A stretch of DNA of 64,000 nucleotides from Oasisia sp. SBJ-2009 (lineage: Eukaryota; Annelida; Polychaeta; Sabellida; Siboglinidae). Where the stretch lies: contig OZ024856.1 of the NCBI GenBank assembly GCA_964017155.1, forward strand, positions 10,458,382-10,522,381, written 5' to 3'. Positions 1 to 9,990 of this stretch are shown here, one piece after another; positions within the stretch are counted from its first letter, which is position 1, and each line of letters opens with the position of its first letter. Below the pieces are notes generated by a model. It had not been told where the DNA came from and ran no database searches. It saw nothing but the letters and a program-made list of their open reading frames with translations. The position numbers and the translations under genes are program-made.

Positions 1-205
1 CTTGGGAGAGAGACGCTTGCTGTCGGAAGGAGAGACTTACCTTGGGAGAGAGACGCTTGCTGTCGGAAAGAGAGACTTACCTTGGGAGAGAGACGCTTGC
101 TGTCGGAAAGAGAGACTTACCTTGGGAGAGAGACGCTTGCTGTCGGAAAGAGAGACTTACCTTGGGAGAGAGACGCTTGCCGTCGGAGGGAGAGACTTAC
201 CTTGA
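1..205. repeat. 40-bp minisatellite, start cut by window edge
   Basis: About five tandem copies of a purine-rich 40-bp unit beginning CTTGGGAGAGAGACGCTTGC. Copies differ at only a few positions (for example GGAAGG versus GGAAAG before AGAGACTTAC). The array continues off the left edge. Open frames across it are repeat translations, not genes. Confidence 0.9.
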
Positions 206-300
206 CTCAGTGATGACTGCACGACTGCTGAGAGCAGAATGACCACCCACTGGAAGAGACGCATCAGTTCAAACAGAGAAAGTCCAACAAACACGAAGTT

Positions 301-378
301 ATGCTGTGCATCGCATTGGTCACTATTATCTGGACTTTTGCTATGTTGCTAATTACGTTGTGTGCTACACACGCAATT
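301..378 (+). CDS. Possible signal-peptide first exon (orphan)
   Basis: An ATG at 301 opens 26 codons that are almost entirely hydrophobic (MLCIALVTIIWTFAM at the start, then LLITLCATHAI) and run exactly into a strong splice donor, GTAAGTAAATG, at 379. The length, hydrophobic core and small residues near the end (A, T, A) fit a secretory signal peptide or signal anchor. No continuation exon was recognised downstream on this strand, and the opposite strand of the next kilobases belongs to the tetraspanin gene. This could be a first coding exon of an unrecognised gene with a long intron, or chance; a 78-nt frame is weak evidence. Confidence 0.2.
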
Positions 379-1212
379 GTAAGTAAATGTCTATAATCAA
401 AGAATGTACTCATGTGTATTCATGTAAGCCATGTTGCTGTGTTAAAAATATACATGACGTCATCCAGAGTGTTAACATATATTTCGATGGTTACTCCCTG
501 GCGGACATGCTCAGTTGAACACCATCTCGACTTCTCTGGGAAATAATTATGCCACTCTTCAATTAATGCGCGAAGACTATTCGCACGCAAACACCACCAC
601 GGTATTCACGTGTACAGCTAAGTGAACTGGAGCAACGTAGAATGAACAAATGTCCCCTGGATTCGATACCGCAGCGCACAATCCGAATCCGCTGTGGGGA
701 ACCCAGATTCAATCAGGCCGAGATTCGACTCCGAATCATAACCTGCTGTCATGTACAAGTATGAAGTAGACAGTAGGTCAAATACACGTTAGCGAGCCAT
801 AGCTTTACCAGTAATGAGTTGATGGAGCACAACTACACTAAAAGTAATTACATACGTGTACAAAAACGCGTCCGCGATGGGACGAGGCTATTCGCACAGA
901 TGCTCAGCGCATAATTGACACGTCAGAAGAATTCGTTCTACCTTGGCTAATTTACTGGATTGACCAAAAAACAGAACAAACTGTTTCAAAGTATATGGAT
1001 GTGTAAATTATCTAATTCCGTGGATGTTGTACATATCGGTATTTCAAAAGTTCTAGGCCCGTTCGAATCTGGGCCCAATCGAATCTAGGCCCGGTCGAAT
1101 CACGACCCGGTCGACTATGGGTCCTGTCGTATCTGGGCCCACGACACCGGGTTCTCTCGGTTGGGGGCCCGACTCACCCATGATTGCCGCCCACTCGTCA
1201 GAGGCAACTTAC
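379..1212. other. Unassigned stretch with short repeats
   Basis: No coding exon recognised. At 510-550 the motif CAGTTGAACACCATCTCGAC with following bases recurs at about 56745-56785 in nearly the same form, so it belongs to a dispersed repeat. At 1058-1140 there are four to five copies of a roughly 20-bp unit built on GGCCCGGTCGAATC. The C-terminal exon of the tetraspanin would be expected here or beyond the window on the minus strand (phase 0), but no convincing one was seen. Confidence 0.5.
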
Positions 1213-4200
1213 CAGTAGGCCAAAGAGGACGATGAGGAAGATTGCGAAGTTGGGCAGGAAGACGAAGAGGGTGCTCTGAGTGACGACGCCCTGGCAGCCT
1301 CGGCCGTAGACGGTGAGGTCCCTGACGGCGGCCGGCTTGACGGTGAAGGCCGCGAGGAGCGCCGTGTGACGGCACGGCCGCGGCGACGACACGTTGCAGC
1401 AGCTGAACGGCACCGAGTCGAGGAGTACGAGCAGCTGCTGGCCGTACGAACGCACCTGACTGCATACAGCACCAGCAGTGACAGGCACAGGACAACAGCA
1501 GCATCAGTCAGGTACAGGACAGCATCAGTCAGGTATAGGACAACACCAACAGCAGTTTCGGACACATACAGGACAACACCTGTATCGGTCACGTATTGGA
1601 CAACACCTGTATTGGTCACGGACAGAATAACATCAGCAGTAGTCACGTATTGGACAACACAAGCACATGTACAGGACAACACCTGTATCGGTCACATATT
1701 GGACAACACCTGTATTGGTCACGTATAGAAAAACATCAGCAGTAGTATTGGACAACACCAGCACACGCAGAGGACAACGCCATCAGCAGCCACGTACAGC
1801 TAAGTCACCGGAACCAGGGGCAGGAATTGCAAATGATAAATCCACCCGATACTTCAGTGGGACAATCAACTTTTGTCATCTACGATGAAGATCATCGGTG
1901 CAACAATGAGACACTCACTAGACCTTGCCGACCTCGAAGACGTCGAGGTACTTGGTGTTGTGCCACGCCACTTGGAACCAGTCGGTGTAGTTGGCGAGGC
2001 CGCAACACTGGTGTGCGGCCTGCAGCACGTCGACGCGTTCCTTCGCCTCCTCCGTCGAGTTGTAGGCGGCCATTGCTAGCCGGAAGCCCGAGGCGAAGTT
2101 CGTGCGCATGCTCGCCGTCTGCTTGAAGCCGATGATGGCCGTCGCCAGCATTACCCACACGAACACGAAGACTGCACAACAGCCAGACCAGGTGATTCTG
2201 ATTACAGAATCGAATCAAAGGCCGATTCCGACGCCAATTACGGAATTTGGATTAATAACAATTACGGAGGTAGTGGAATTGGGAAGTTTTGTATTCCACA
2301 GCAACAGGGGTCAGACCACCATTGTGATTGGTATGAGCACGAGTACTGCGTGTTAACATGGGTCAGACCACCATTGTGATTGATATGAGCACGAGTACTG
2401 CGTGTTAGTAGGGGTCAGACCACTATTGTGATTGATATGAGCACGAGTATTGCGTGTTAATAGGGGTCAGACCACCATTGTGATTGACCTGAGTCGAGTA
2501 TTGCGTGTTAACAGGGGTCATACCGCATTGTGATTGATGTGAGCACAAGTACTGCGTGTTAACAGGGGTCAGACCACATTGTGATTGATGCGAGCACAAG
2601 TACTGCGTGTTAACAGGGGTCAGACTACCATTTAGACGCACACGAAGTCTACGCAACAACAGCGAAGGATCACGCCAACATTTCCATTCACAGAAACAAG
2701 CACACTGTACAACATTCAAGTGGTCAGACCACCATAGTGCAAAAAACTTAAGTAAGTGCCACATAAAATTGTAAAGCCTTGATGTACGTAATGGGATTAC
2801 GGCCTTGTAATTTGACTTACAATAACATTTGGTGATGAGGGTGGAAAGTTTATTCATTTGCAATCATACAAGTAATTATTTTCATGCCAATAATTATATT
2901 TAATTTTAACTCAGTTGACCACAAGAAATTCCGCAAAGCTTACGTAACTTTGAAAGTGAAGCCACCAGTGGATGTCTAATATAAATGAAAAAAACAATTT
3001 GCGAAATTTTACTGGTGTTAGACGGCTAATAAACAGCAATCATACAACCAATATTGTATTTTATACAAAAACATCTTGCGACTGGCGGTGCACGATTACA
3101 AGTCATACAATAATTCTTCTATCTACATTTAAGGTGAAATATTAATTACAATGTTACAATTTTATGTTTGTACATTACTTGTAGTGTATAATATAATGTA
3201 TTTATATTAACAATAATTATAGTTTATAAAGTTATTTTGGTATTTTACTTTATTATTAATTATTAACTTATTAATCAATTTTATTTTATATAATTTAATT
3301 AATTTATTGGTGAAACGTTTAGTTTACACACTATGTTTTTAAAGTTTTATTTATTTATTTATTATGGCTGTTTTACATATTACTGTCTTTACCGTAAGTG
3401 TATCTTAATGTATTACGTACATTTTATATAATATTTTATCAATTTGTAATTTATGTGCTTCAGAGCTGATGTTTATTCCGAATATATGGCGCTTAAAAAT
3501 AAAATCATTATTATCATTTATTATGATAAAGTAAAACAACCATAAATGAAATAATTAGCTATTAATTAGGATCATCAACCGTGTACCTTATGTGTTGCCA
3601 AAACTGACCAGGGTCCGTAAACATCAGGATATAAGAAATTCGAGGCTATTCTAGACTTTTCATGGTTATTTCAAAAAGAAATTCAAGACTGTTTTAACGA
3701 CATATGTACTTTTAAGCACAGTAAATTAAGTTAACATAAAAAAATTACTCGTCTAAGAAAAAATGGCGCCGACCACAATGAAATGCTGATTACCCTATGT
3801 GCACTAGTTACTTTTTTTGCATAGGCTTTTAGTTTTCCGGCTGTTATTCGTCAGAACAATTGAGTCAAAACAATATTTTATTGACCACAATTAAATTCAA
3901 GACATTTCAAGACTACTTTGTAAAATTCAAGGATTTCAAGTCCTTGAATTTGGTCCAATTAAATGCAAGGCTTTTCGAGACTTTCAAGACCCTGTACGGA
4001 CCCTGACTGACCCACCTGTGACGAGATAGACGCCGATGGGAAAGGTGATCGTGGAGTTAGACTTGGCGCTACGTGCGATCCAGAAGAGAGCGGCCCCGAG
4101 GGAGTAAATACACATGAGCAACATGCCCGTGGCAAACAGCATGTTGCGGAACGTGACATTGTACGGACTGTCCGTGAAGTACGTGTAGACAGCGACGTTT

Positions 4201-4313
4201 TCCTTCAGGTAGAAGCCGACGCCTATGAGAGGAATGGCGCAGAGCGACAGAAGGACGTTGAGAATGACGAGAGCGAGCGTCAGCCAGCGATGCTTCGTTG
4301 AGTTCACGCCCAT
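1213..4313 (-). CDS. Peripherin/ROM1-like tetraspanin, three exons, 3' end missing
   Basis: Exons 4313-4016, 2171-1919 and 1459-1213 join in phase (1, 2, 0) to 266 residues. Splice sites: donors CAG/GTGGGT (4015), TA/GTGAGT (1918), CTG/GTAAGT (1212); acceptors GTTGTGCAG (2172) and TGTATGCAG (1460). The ATG at 4313 is the first Met after an in-frame stop. Transmembrane segments lie near residues 11-36, 58-80, 91-115 and 247-266. The large loop carries QCCG (155-156), VPFSCCN (204-205), SPRPC (213) and RGC (239), the cysteine layout of the photoreceptor peripherin-2/ROM1 branch and the reason for this assignment. Those proteins are about 350 residues, so a C-terminal tail exon is missing. Family role: four-pass membrane scaffold shaping curved membranes or organising partner proteins; the role here is inferred. 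Both introns carry minisatellites, and intron 1 carries a hAT-like element beginning 10 bp from its donor. An alternative intron 2 pairing (AAG/GTCTAG with TCAG/GTGCG) is also in frame. Confidence 0.85.
1495..1785. repeat. Minisatellite in tetraspanin intron 2
   Basis: Repeated blocks of TTGGACAACACCTGTATTGG followed by TCACGTA, about 26 bp each, with shorter CAGTCAGGTACAGGACAACA variants at the left. It lies wholly within intron 2 (1460-1918) and starts about 36 bp from the exon 3 acceptor. Confidence 0.85.
2295..2635. repeat. Minisatellite in tetraspanin intron 1
   Basis: Five to six tandem copies of a unit of roughly 55-60 bp containing GGGGTCAGACCACCATTGTG and GAGCACGAGTACTGCGTGTT. Copies vary by small indels and substitutions. 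A related GTGGTCAGACCACCATAGTG piece follows at about 2720. Open frames here translate the repeat. Confidence 0.85.
2880..3535 (+). mobile_element. LINE-type 3' tail (no coding part)
   Basis: Very AT-rich sequence within tetraspanin intron 1. It ends in a pattern typical of CR1/L2-like LINE tails: GGCGCTTAAAAATAAAATC followed by a short ATTATTATCATT run (about 3490-3525). The AATAAA-like signal close to a trinucleotide tail is the only support; no reverse transcriptase fragment precedes it, and the left boundary is arbitrary. Confidence 0.35.
3609..4005. mobile_element. hAT-like non-autonomous element beside a splice donor
   Basis: A 397-bp block bounded by inverted ends CAGGGTCCGTA (3609) and TACGGACCCTG (ending 4005). 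ACTGAC flanks both sides (3603-3608 and 4006-4011), which looks like a decayed target duplication; hAT elements normally make 8 bp. Internal sequence near the right end is rich in TTCAAG/CTTGAA words, common in hAT-derived elements of animals. No transposase frame. The right end lies 10 bp inside intron 1 of the tetraspanin gene, just past its 5' splice site. Confidence 0.6.
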
Positions 4314-4379
4314 ATTGACCCTCGGCGGCGCAGTCACGATATACGTTACTTATCCTCACGTCTGACGTTCTACGGCTAC

Positions 4380-5098
4380 GTACGAATCAACGAAACGCGT
4401 TGTGATATTGTGACGTCGCTAATAAGGCGTATATATATGCGTATTGTTTCTCCGTTTGGCTTCTCGATGGCATTTTATATACGGTTATTTGCACCACTTA
4501 TTGGGGAGGAATTTCTATGTCCTACTTTGGATCGTCTCGTTCCTATATCGAATGAGGGTAACGGTGGGTCTAATTCAAAATAAATATATATTTTTTATTT
4601 GATTTTTTAACTGATCTGCAGGCTACGGAGTGAATGAATTTTGAATTAGACACACCTTCTTCCAGTAATCCACTACCATCAATTATGACGACTTCGTGGA
4701 TAGTGTGCGCATGTTCAAGTGCTGATTAAAAATTAAATTGTCAACTGCTAAGTCCGCACGCTTACAAAAGTACCGCCCTCTTTCGCATTTCAAATGTTTC
4801 CTACAAATGGCGCTATGTGTAATATTAATTTAGATTGAACAATGTCGTCCGTCACGTTACTGTATGCGAGTTTCAGATGTTATATTGCATAACAAAGAAT
4901 ACGATATACCTAAATAATGAAACAGTGTTTATTTGTGCACCCATATCCTCGTCAGTTTTGCATGTGTCGACCTGAAATTTCAAACAGCGTAACTGTTAGG
5001 CAAATGATCAGTCTTAATTTAATAATCGGTATGCTGGATGCATTTGGAACGAATTGATGGTGTTTGGAATGTTTTCCTAACGCCATGGGAGAGCACCT
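4380..5098. other. Intergenic stretch upstream of the tetraspanin
   Basis: No coding exon, RNA gene or clear repeat recognised. It should contain the 5' UTR and promoter of the tetraspanin gene (transcribed leftward from somewhere above 4313), but no core promoter motif can be defended. Confidence 0.4.
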
Positions 5099-5195
5099 TT
5101 ACACAATGTCGTGTGATCCGGTCTGACCAAACATACGTCCGATAACAATTAAAATACTAGTCGCAAAGAACATCAGGGTGGTATAACCGTAGAAT
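5099..5195 (-). CDS. Possible terminal exon encoding a transmembrane segment
   Basis: On the minus strand an acceptor (AACTGTTTACAG) is followed at 5195 by one leftover base and 31 codons ending at a TAA at 5099. The peptide contains a clear membrane-spanning run (TTLMFFATSILIVIG) followed by a short hydrophilic tail. It sits between the Kelch exon and the tetraspanin start on the same strand, but its entry phase does not obviously match the Kelch exon, which has its own stop. It could be the last exon of an unseen gene or an alternative Kelch terminus, or be chance. Confidence 0.2.
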
Positions 5196-5735
5196 CTGTA
5201 AACAGTTAGAATCAAATGAGCAGTTGTGTGGACAGTATCAGATAAGTATAATTGTGAATAAAGTCTAGTTGTCAATACGTGTGGTTTCACCTTCAATATG
5301 ACATGGTGACTCAAACAATTGACAGCTGCAGCTATTTACTTGCTACATACACTGTCTACATACAGTGTACTAGGCTTTATTCACAACTGTGCCAATCTGG
5401 TACCATCCATATAACTGGCCAATCTCTACACACCTAATCTCAAAAGCAAGCCCTGCTGAGTTGATAAGGCACTAAACACTTAATGTAGTGGCGTTACACC
5501 GTTATTTTGTCACGAGTGACGTTATAGCATTATTTATCTCACTGAATACCACACACATATATGTCACAATAATACTATATGTAGAAAAATATAGGTTAAC
5601 ATTTCAGTTATAAAATGTACATGTAATTTTTTTTTTATAAATATCACATCTTGTATGATCACATTACAGATATTAGCAATGTATTTCTTTGTTGATTCTG
5701 CGTATTTCACTTTTAACTGACGAATCACCTGAGTC

Positions 5736-5851
5736 TTTCTATGAAACAGTGGACAATGGATATTATTGCCAATTAATTTTTTCACGTGACGAATCACGTG
5801 ACAAAAAACCAGTTTTGGCAATAATATCCATTGTCCACTGTTTCATAGAAA
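5736..5851. repeat. Perfect 36-bp inverted repeat (hairpin)
   Basis: 5736-5771 (TTTCTATGAAACAGTGGACA onward) is the exact reverse complement of 5816-5851, with a 44-bp loop that itself contains CACGTGACGAATCACGTGAC. The right arm runs directly into the 39-bp minisatellite and contains the first version of its GTTTCAT.GAAAC core. Confidence 0.9.
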
Positions 5852-6140
5852 CACCCAGGTGATGTTATAGTGTTTACTGTTTCATTGAAACACCCAGGTC
5901 ATGTCATAGTGTCTACTGTTTCAATGAAACACCCAGGTCATGTTATAGTGTTTACTGTTTCATTGAAACACCCAGGTCATGTCATAGTGTCTACTGTTTC
6001 AATGAAACACCCAGGTCATGTCATAGTGTCTACTGTTTCAATGAAACACCGAGGTCATGTTATAGTGTTTACTGTTTCATTGAAACACCCAGGTCATGTC
6101 ATATTGTCCAGTGTTTCATTGAAACAACCAGGTCATGTCA
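5838..6140. repeat. 39-bp minisatellite overlapping the Kelch stop codon
   Basis: About eight tandem copies of a 39-bp unit containing GTTTCATTGAAACACCCAGG and TCATGTCATAGTGT. The 13-nt core GTTTCA(T/A)TGAAAC is a palindrome whose centre base varies between units. The rightmost copy, on the minus strand, supplies the last codons and TGA of the Kelch reading frame at 6116. Confidence 0.9.
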
Positions 6141-7969
6141 TAGAAGTCGACGCTAAACATGCTGTGGCAGAGCATCTCTAGGTCACCCGGAGCGATCCAG
6201 TCGGACCACGAGTCTGTGCCGGGACTGTATCGTTCACAGGGCAGTGCCGACGAGATCGTCCCTCGCGTGGCCACCAGGATAGACCCGCGCCACACGACCG
6301 CCATGATCTCGCTGTGCGGTCGGCGTGGCGGACTCAACTTCTCCCACGAGTCCGAGGAAGGGTCGTATCTGAGACACGTTCGGTTCTCCCCTCCCACGAC
6401 ATAGATGGCGCTGTTCAACACGACAGCAGCGCCCCCGGTGCACGGTTCAGGCATATCTGCCCCAGTCCGCCACTGCCCCCACGTCGTGTCGAAGATCTGT
6501 GTGCAACATACGGGATCTCCCTGCTGCATGCCTCCAACGACATACACCTTGTTTGTGCAGGCAACCACCATGGGGGCGACCACTGCCACGGGCAGGTCAG
6601 GCACGGCCAACCACCGTCGCTCTCTAAGGCTGAGACACTCGACAGACGGAAGCGGGTCGCCTTCAAGACCCGTTCCGCCCACCACGTAGACGCGGTTGCC
6701 GAGCGAGACACTGCCGTGGTGATACCGTGCACTGGTAAGTCGCGGCATCGCCTCCTGCATCTTTGTGGCAAAGTTCAGGAGCCAGCAATTGTTGCCACCG
6801 CCGGTCTGTAAAACGCCTTTGTTCATACAACACAGACTGAACCCCATCTCCTCTTGGGCTTGACGAAAGTCTACCATCAGGTTCTCCCAACGCTTGCTGT
6901 CTTCGTTGTAGCAGCAGCTGATGAGTGGTTTGTACCGCAGTTGCTGGCGGTCTTTGTGTGTCAGGTGCTTCTTCACTACGTTAGAGTACACTACACCCAT
7001 TGCGTTGTGGTTTCTGTTCTGCGTGCCAAACACCACGAGACAAGACTTCAGCCGGCAGTTGGCGCGGGGGACCGTGCGACAACTGTGCATGTGCTGTTGC
7101 TGCGTGGTGTCTGCCTGGAACTTGAAAGCCTCGTCGATGTATTCCCGGCATTTGGGCGTCAGCAAGTCACACGTGTCCTTCGTGTGCCACAGGTAGTTGC
7201 TCGTACAATACGGCAGGCGCACGTACTGGAGGATCGTCTCCAAGGACGAGCTCCTGTCGTCGACGTTGTACCGGACCCAATCCAACACGGACTCACAGAC
7301 GATGTCTTCGTTTTCGACGACGATGTCGTCGTCTTTGATCCAGTCGATCAGTTCGTCGCAAGTCAACTGATTCAGCTCCGCGTGACGTGCGACACTCTTG
7401 AATTCGTCGCACATCGCGCGCCAGGCTTTCTGCTGGAGCTGATCGATCCTGTACAACTTTGCAAACTGGTAGAACCCGACGCAATTGGCCGGCTCGACGT
7501 GACTCAACATGAACGTGTCGCACGCCGCCTTGAGGGTGTCCAGATGTAGGAGGTCAGTCGCCTTGACCAGACTCTCGACGTTCTCGGCAGTCAGCTCAAT
7601 CTCCCCTGTGTACACGTACTCAACAATGCTGGTCAGTGTGTCCGGTTCCATGGGGAGCTCGACGACGGAGGCCGTGGATTCATTGAGACCACACGAGAAC
7701 ATCGCGTTGAAGTACTCGCTAGCCACCGCCAGGACGGCGCGGTGACACGGCATGTTGACGTCACCCGACAACAACGTCACATCCGTGTACTGAGCGAAGC
7801 GGCGCAGGTTGCACATGCACTTCATGAAATCGTTCCGGTAAGTTGTGTCTACGAACGTCTCGGATGTCTTCGTGGCAGACGCTACAACAAGGCAAGAATA
7901 TTTTACAACTAGGTGATATTGGTTATAAGTTTTACTGTAGCTACTACGCATTTTAGTTGAAAAGGGCAT
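6116..7969 (-). CDS. BTB-BACK-Kelch (KLHL-type) protein
   Basis: One uninterrupted frame of up to 617 residues. The BTB domain (about 58-160) has the typical TDVTLLSG and CHRAVLAVASEYFNAMF; the BACK domain (about 168-270) has SHVEPANCVGFYQFA and ESVLDWVRYN; Kelch repeats (about 330-610) show NRVYVVGG, NKVYVVGG, SAIYVVGG and W-containing strands. Family role: substrate adaptor for Cullin-3 ubiquitin ligase, with BTB binding Cullin-3 and the Kelch propeller binding the target; the substrate is unknown. Start is uncertain: ATG at 7969 follows an in-frame TAA, but a good acceptor (TTGCCTTGTTGTAG) ends at 7882, so the exon may begin at 7881 with an upstream start, or translation may begin at 7825 (MKCMCN, just before BTB). 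The frame ends FYDMTWLFQ; these residues and the TGA come from a minisatellite unit, so the original C-terminus may have differed slightly. Open frames on the opposite strand (for example 6854-7549) are shadows. Confidence 0.92.
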   Translation of the reverse strand: MPFSTKMRSSYSKTYNQYHLVVKYSCLVVASATKTSETFVDTTYRNDFMKCMCNLRRFAQYTDVTLLSGDVNMPCHRAVLAVASEYFNAMFSCGLNESTASVVELPMEPDTLTSIVEYVYTGEIELTAENVESLVKATDLLHLDTLKAACDTFMLSHVEPANCVGFYQFAKLYRIDQLQQKAWRAMCDEFKSVARHAELNQLTCDELIDWIKDDDIVVENEDIVCESVLDWVRYNVDDRSSSLETILQYVRLPYCTSNYLWHTKDTCDLLTPKCREYIDEAFKFQADTTQQQHMHSCRTVPRANCRLKSCLVVFGTQNRNHNAMGVVYSNVVKKHLTHKDRQQLRYKPLISCCYNEDSKRWENLMVDFRQAQEEMGFSLCCMNKGVLQTGGGNNCWLLNFATKMQEAMPRLTSARYHHGSVSLGNRVYVVGGTGLEGDPLPSVECLSLRERRWLAVPDLPVAVVAPMVVACTNKVYVVGGMQQGDPVCCTQIFDTTWGQWRTGADMPEPCTGGAAVVLNSAIYVVGGENRTCLRYDPSSDSWEKLSPPRRPHSEIMAVVWRGSILVATRGTISSALPCERYSPGTDSWSDWIAPGDLEMLCHSMFSVDFYDMTWLFQ

Positions 7970-8019
7970 AGCGCCTTACAAGTCATATGACTATGTCCCT
8001 TTAACAACAGCAGCGATAT

Positions 8020-8232
8020 TATATTGTATTGTAGTTACCATTATGTATTGTATTATTTTCCCATACTATATTATATATTCCTGTGTTGTTGTTGTTAAAT
8101 AAACTTGTCCGTCCGTCCGTCCGTCCGCCCGCCCGCCCGTCCGTCCGTCCGTCCGTCCGTCCGTCCGTCCGTCCGTCCGTCCGTCCGTCCGTCCGTCCGT
8201 CCGTCCGTCCGTCCGTCCGTCCGTCCGTCCAT
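8020..8232. repeat. (CCGT)n tetranucleotide tract with LINE/SINE-like tail
   Basis: TTGTTGTTGTTAAATAAACTTG at 8088-8107, a polyadenylation-like tail, runs into about 30 copies of CCGT with a short CGCC-type interruption near 8127-8138, ending in CATTCATTCAT. It may be the 3' end of a degraded retroelement. Confidence 0.85.
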
Positions 8233-8239
8233 TCATTCA

Positions 8240-9190
8240 TATAAACGCTAATCGCATAATAACACACGGGCAAGTGTACGCACACATGCACGCACGCACT
8301 CACGCACGCACACAAGTCGTTTTCTTAAAATGTTATTGGTCCTATCGACCTGCTTCTTTGCTGAGTTGAAACCTTTAACATTTGAACCAATCATAATTGC
8401 ATGCATTTTGAAACATAAAATACAAATATTTCCACAATAGTTCGATATACGAATTTTACCAAATAAGACCAAACTACGATTATTTTAGTTTAAAGTGCAT
8501 GTGGCTGGTATAGTAAAGGTGTGCAAACAACATAATGCAGTAAATATCAGTATACTCACATAAACGTGTTACTCTATTGACAAACCGTGACAACTATTAT
8601 GTACTATTGAACACATTTGAATGACAGTTCGATCAAGTAATTATTAACCTTTGCTAACAGATAATTAATACTATACGCTACAAATGTAAGGTTGAAAAGA
8701 TAAGCCAAATAAAAAACCAACAAGTTTTGCAGTCTGACTAAAGGCATTTGTTTTCTTTTTTTCCAATAATAAAAATTCTTTGCACCGTTTAAGAATGAGG
8801 ATTGAGGACACATATTGAAATATAGCAAGCACATTTTGAGGTTGCTGCCTCACACTCCAATAATTATGGTTGGCCACTTTCATACAGCCTCATCCCACAC
8901 ATAAGGACAGCAACTCCAGTTTAAACCATGCGAGCCTACTGCTACTTGGAGGAGAGTTAGTTATTGTCAAGAACACATCAAGATGATGTACACACCTTTG
9001 CTGTTTAGACCTAGTAGTGTATATGTAGCCACTAAGTCCATAGAGCGAAATGGAATGGATAGTTAGAAGAAGAACCAACTTAATTAAAACCACTGTTCAA
9101 TCCCATTATAATTTTATACAGCTGTCAAACTGTTTCAATATATACTAGTCAACACGAGTTTATAGGGTAAAACTCACGGTCTAGGTCCAT
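8240..9190. other. Intergenic, nothing recognised
   Basis: A short ACGC/ACGCAC-rich patch lies at 8278-8312. The remainder is AT-rich unique-looking sequence with only short open frames and no domain, RNA gene or clear repeat. Confidence 0.5.
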
Positions 9191-9199
9191 TATAGCTAC

Positions 9200-9990
9200 T
9201 TTGCGTTATAGCTACTTCCTGTTATAGCTACACACACACCCCCCCCCCCATTATAGGTACTCATTAAGATTGACAGGCAAACTAGTCCCGTTATAGCTAC
9301 TTATTTAATTACACAATTCGGGATGGGACAGCAAGAGGGAGCATTAACTATTTTAGATTACTGTAAGATTTCTACATGAAATGTATTAATGAAGGACACA
9401 TTTTAAAAGTTAAGAATGATATATAAATGTAACTGTCAGTTATTTGAAATGAAAAATATACCATAACACACTTGTTATTTGTCTTTTTTAAAGACAAATA
9501 CCTTAATTGTACCGAGTTCTTTATCAAAAAGTAATGCAAGTCATTAATTATTATTTTATATGGTTGTGGGATGGCAGCATCATGTTTAGCAACCATGGAA
9601 TTGGAATCAAGATGTTGGGATGGTGTTTCCCCACCACTTTCACAAACTTGGAATTCCATCCCTCAACATGGTTGTTTGTTCATTTGTCAGTTTCTGTGTA
9701 GCCATTCTACATGTCCATGGAGATCTTTGAATCATCACCAACACACATCTCCACAAAGTACTTATTACAAATTATCAGTTGTGGAAATTCCTCATTGGGA
9801 TTTGGGACACACATCAAAGCCGTCCACCCCTCATGGACTCTCTTGGATGGAGACGAAATAGTTAATGCTCCCTTATCTTGTTACATTGCGAAATGGAGAA
9901 ATAGAACAGTAGCTATAACGGGACTACTTCAACTGTCAAACTTAATTAGTAGCTATAACGGGAATAAAAAGTAGCTATAACGGGAAGACA
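9200..9990. mobile_element. ~790-bp TIR element with iterated GTTATAGCTAC termini
   Basis: The left end carries GTTATAGCTAC or a close variant at about 9210, 9225, 9251 (TATAGGTAC) and 9289; the right end carries the reverse complement GTAGCTATAACGGG at about 9910, 9947 and 9971. The inner arms also match: AGGGAGCATTAACTATTT (9337-9356) is inverted at about 9857-9876. The interior (about 9560-9860) has no transposase; it contains smaller inverted words around CCATGGAATTGGAATC and GGAATTCCATCC. Repeated subterminal motifs suggest transposase binding sites. The superfamily and target duplication could not be fixed. Confidence 0.65.

Noticed and set aside
1..6140. Regular spaced repeats resembling a CRISPR array
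   Set aside because: Units are contiguous tandem copies without unique spacers, in an intron-containing eukaryotic context.
5870..6181. 103-codon plus-strand frame
   Set aside because: Pure translation of the 39-bp minisatellite (39 is divisible by 3, so it stays open).
6854..7549. 231-codon plus-strand frame
   Set aside because: Exact antisense of the Kelch exon, which has clear domains; the plus frame has none.
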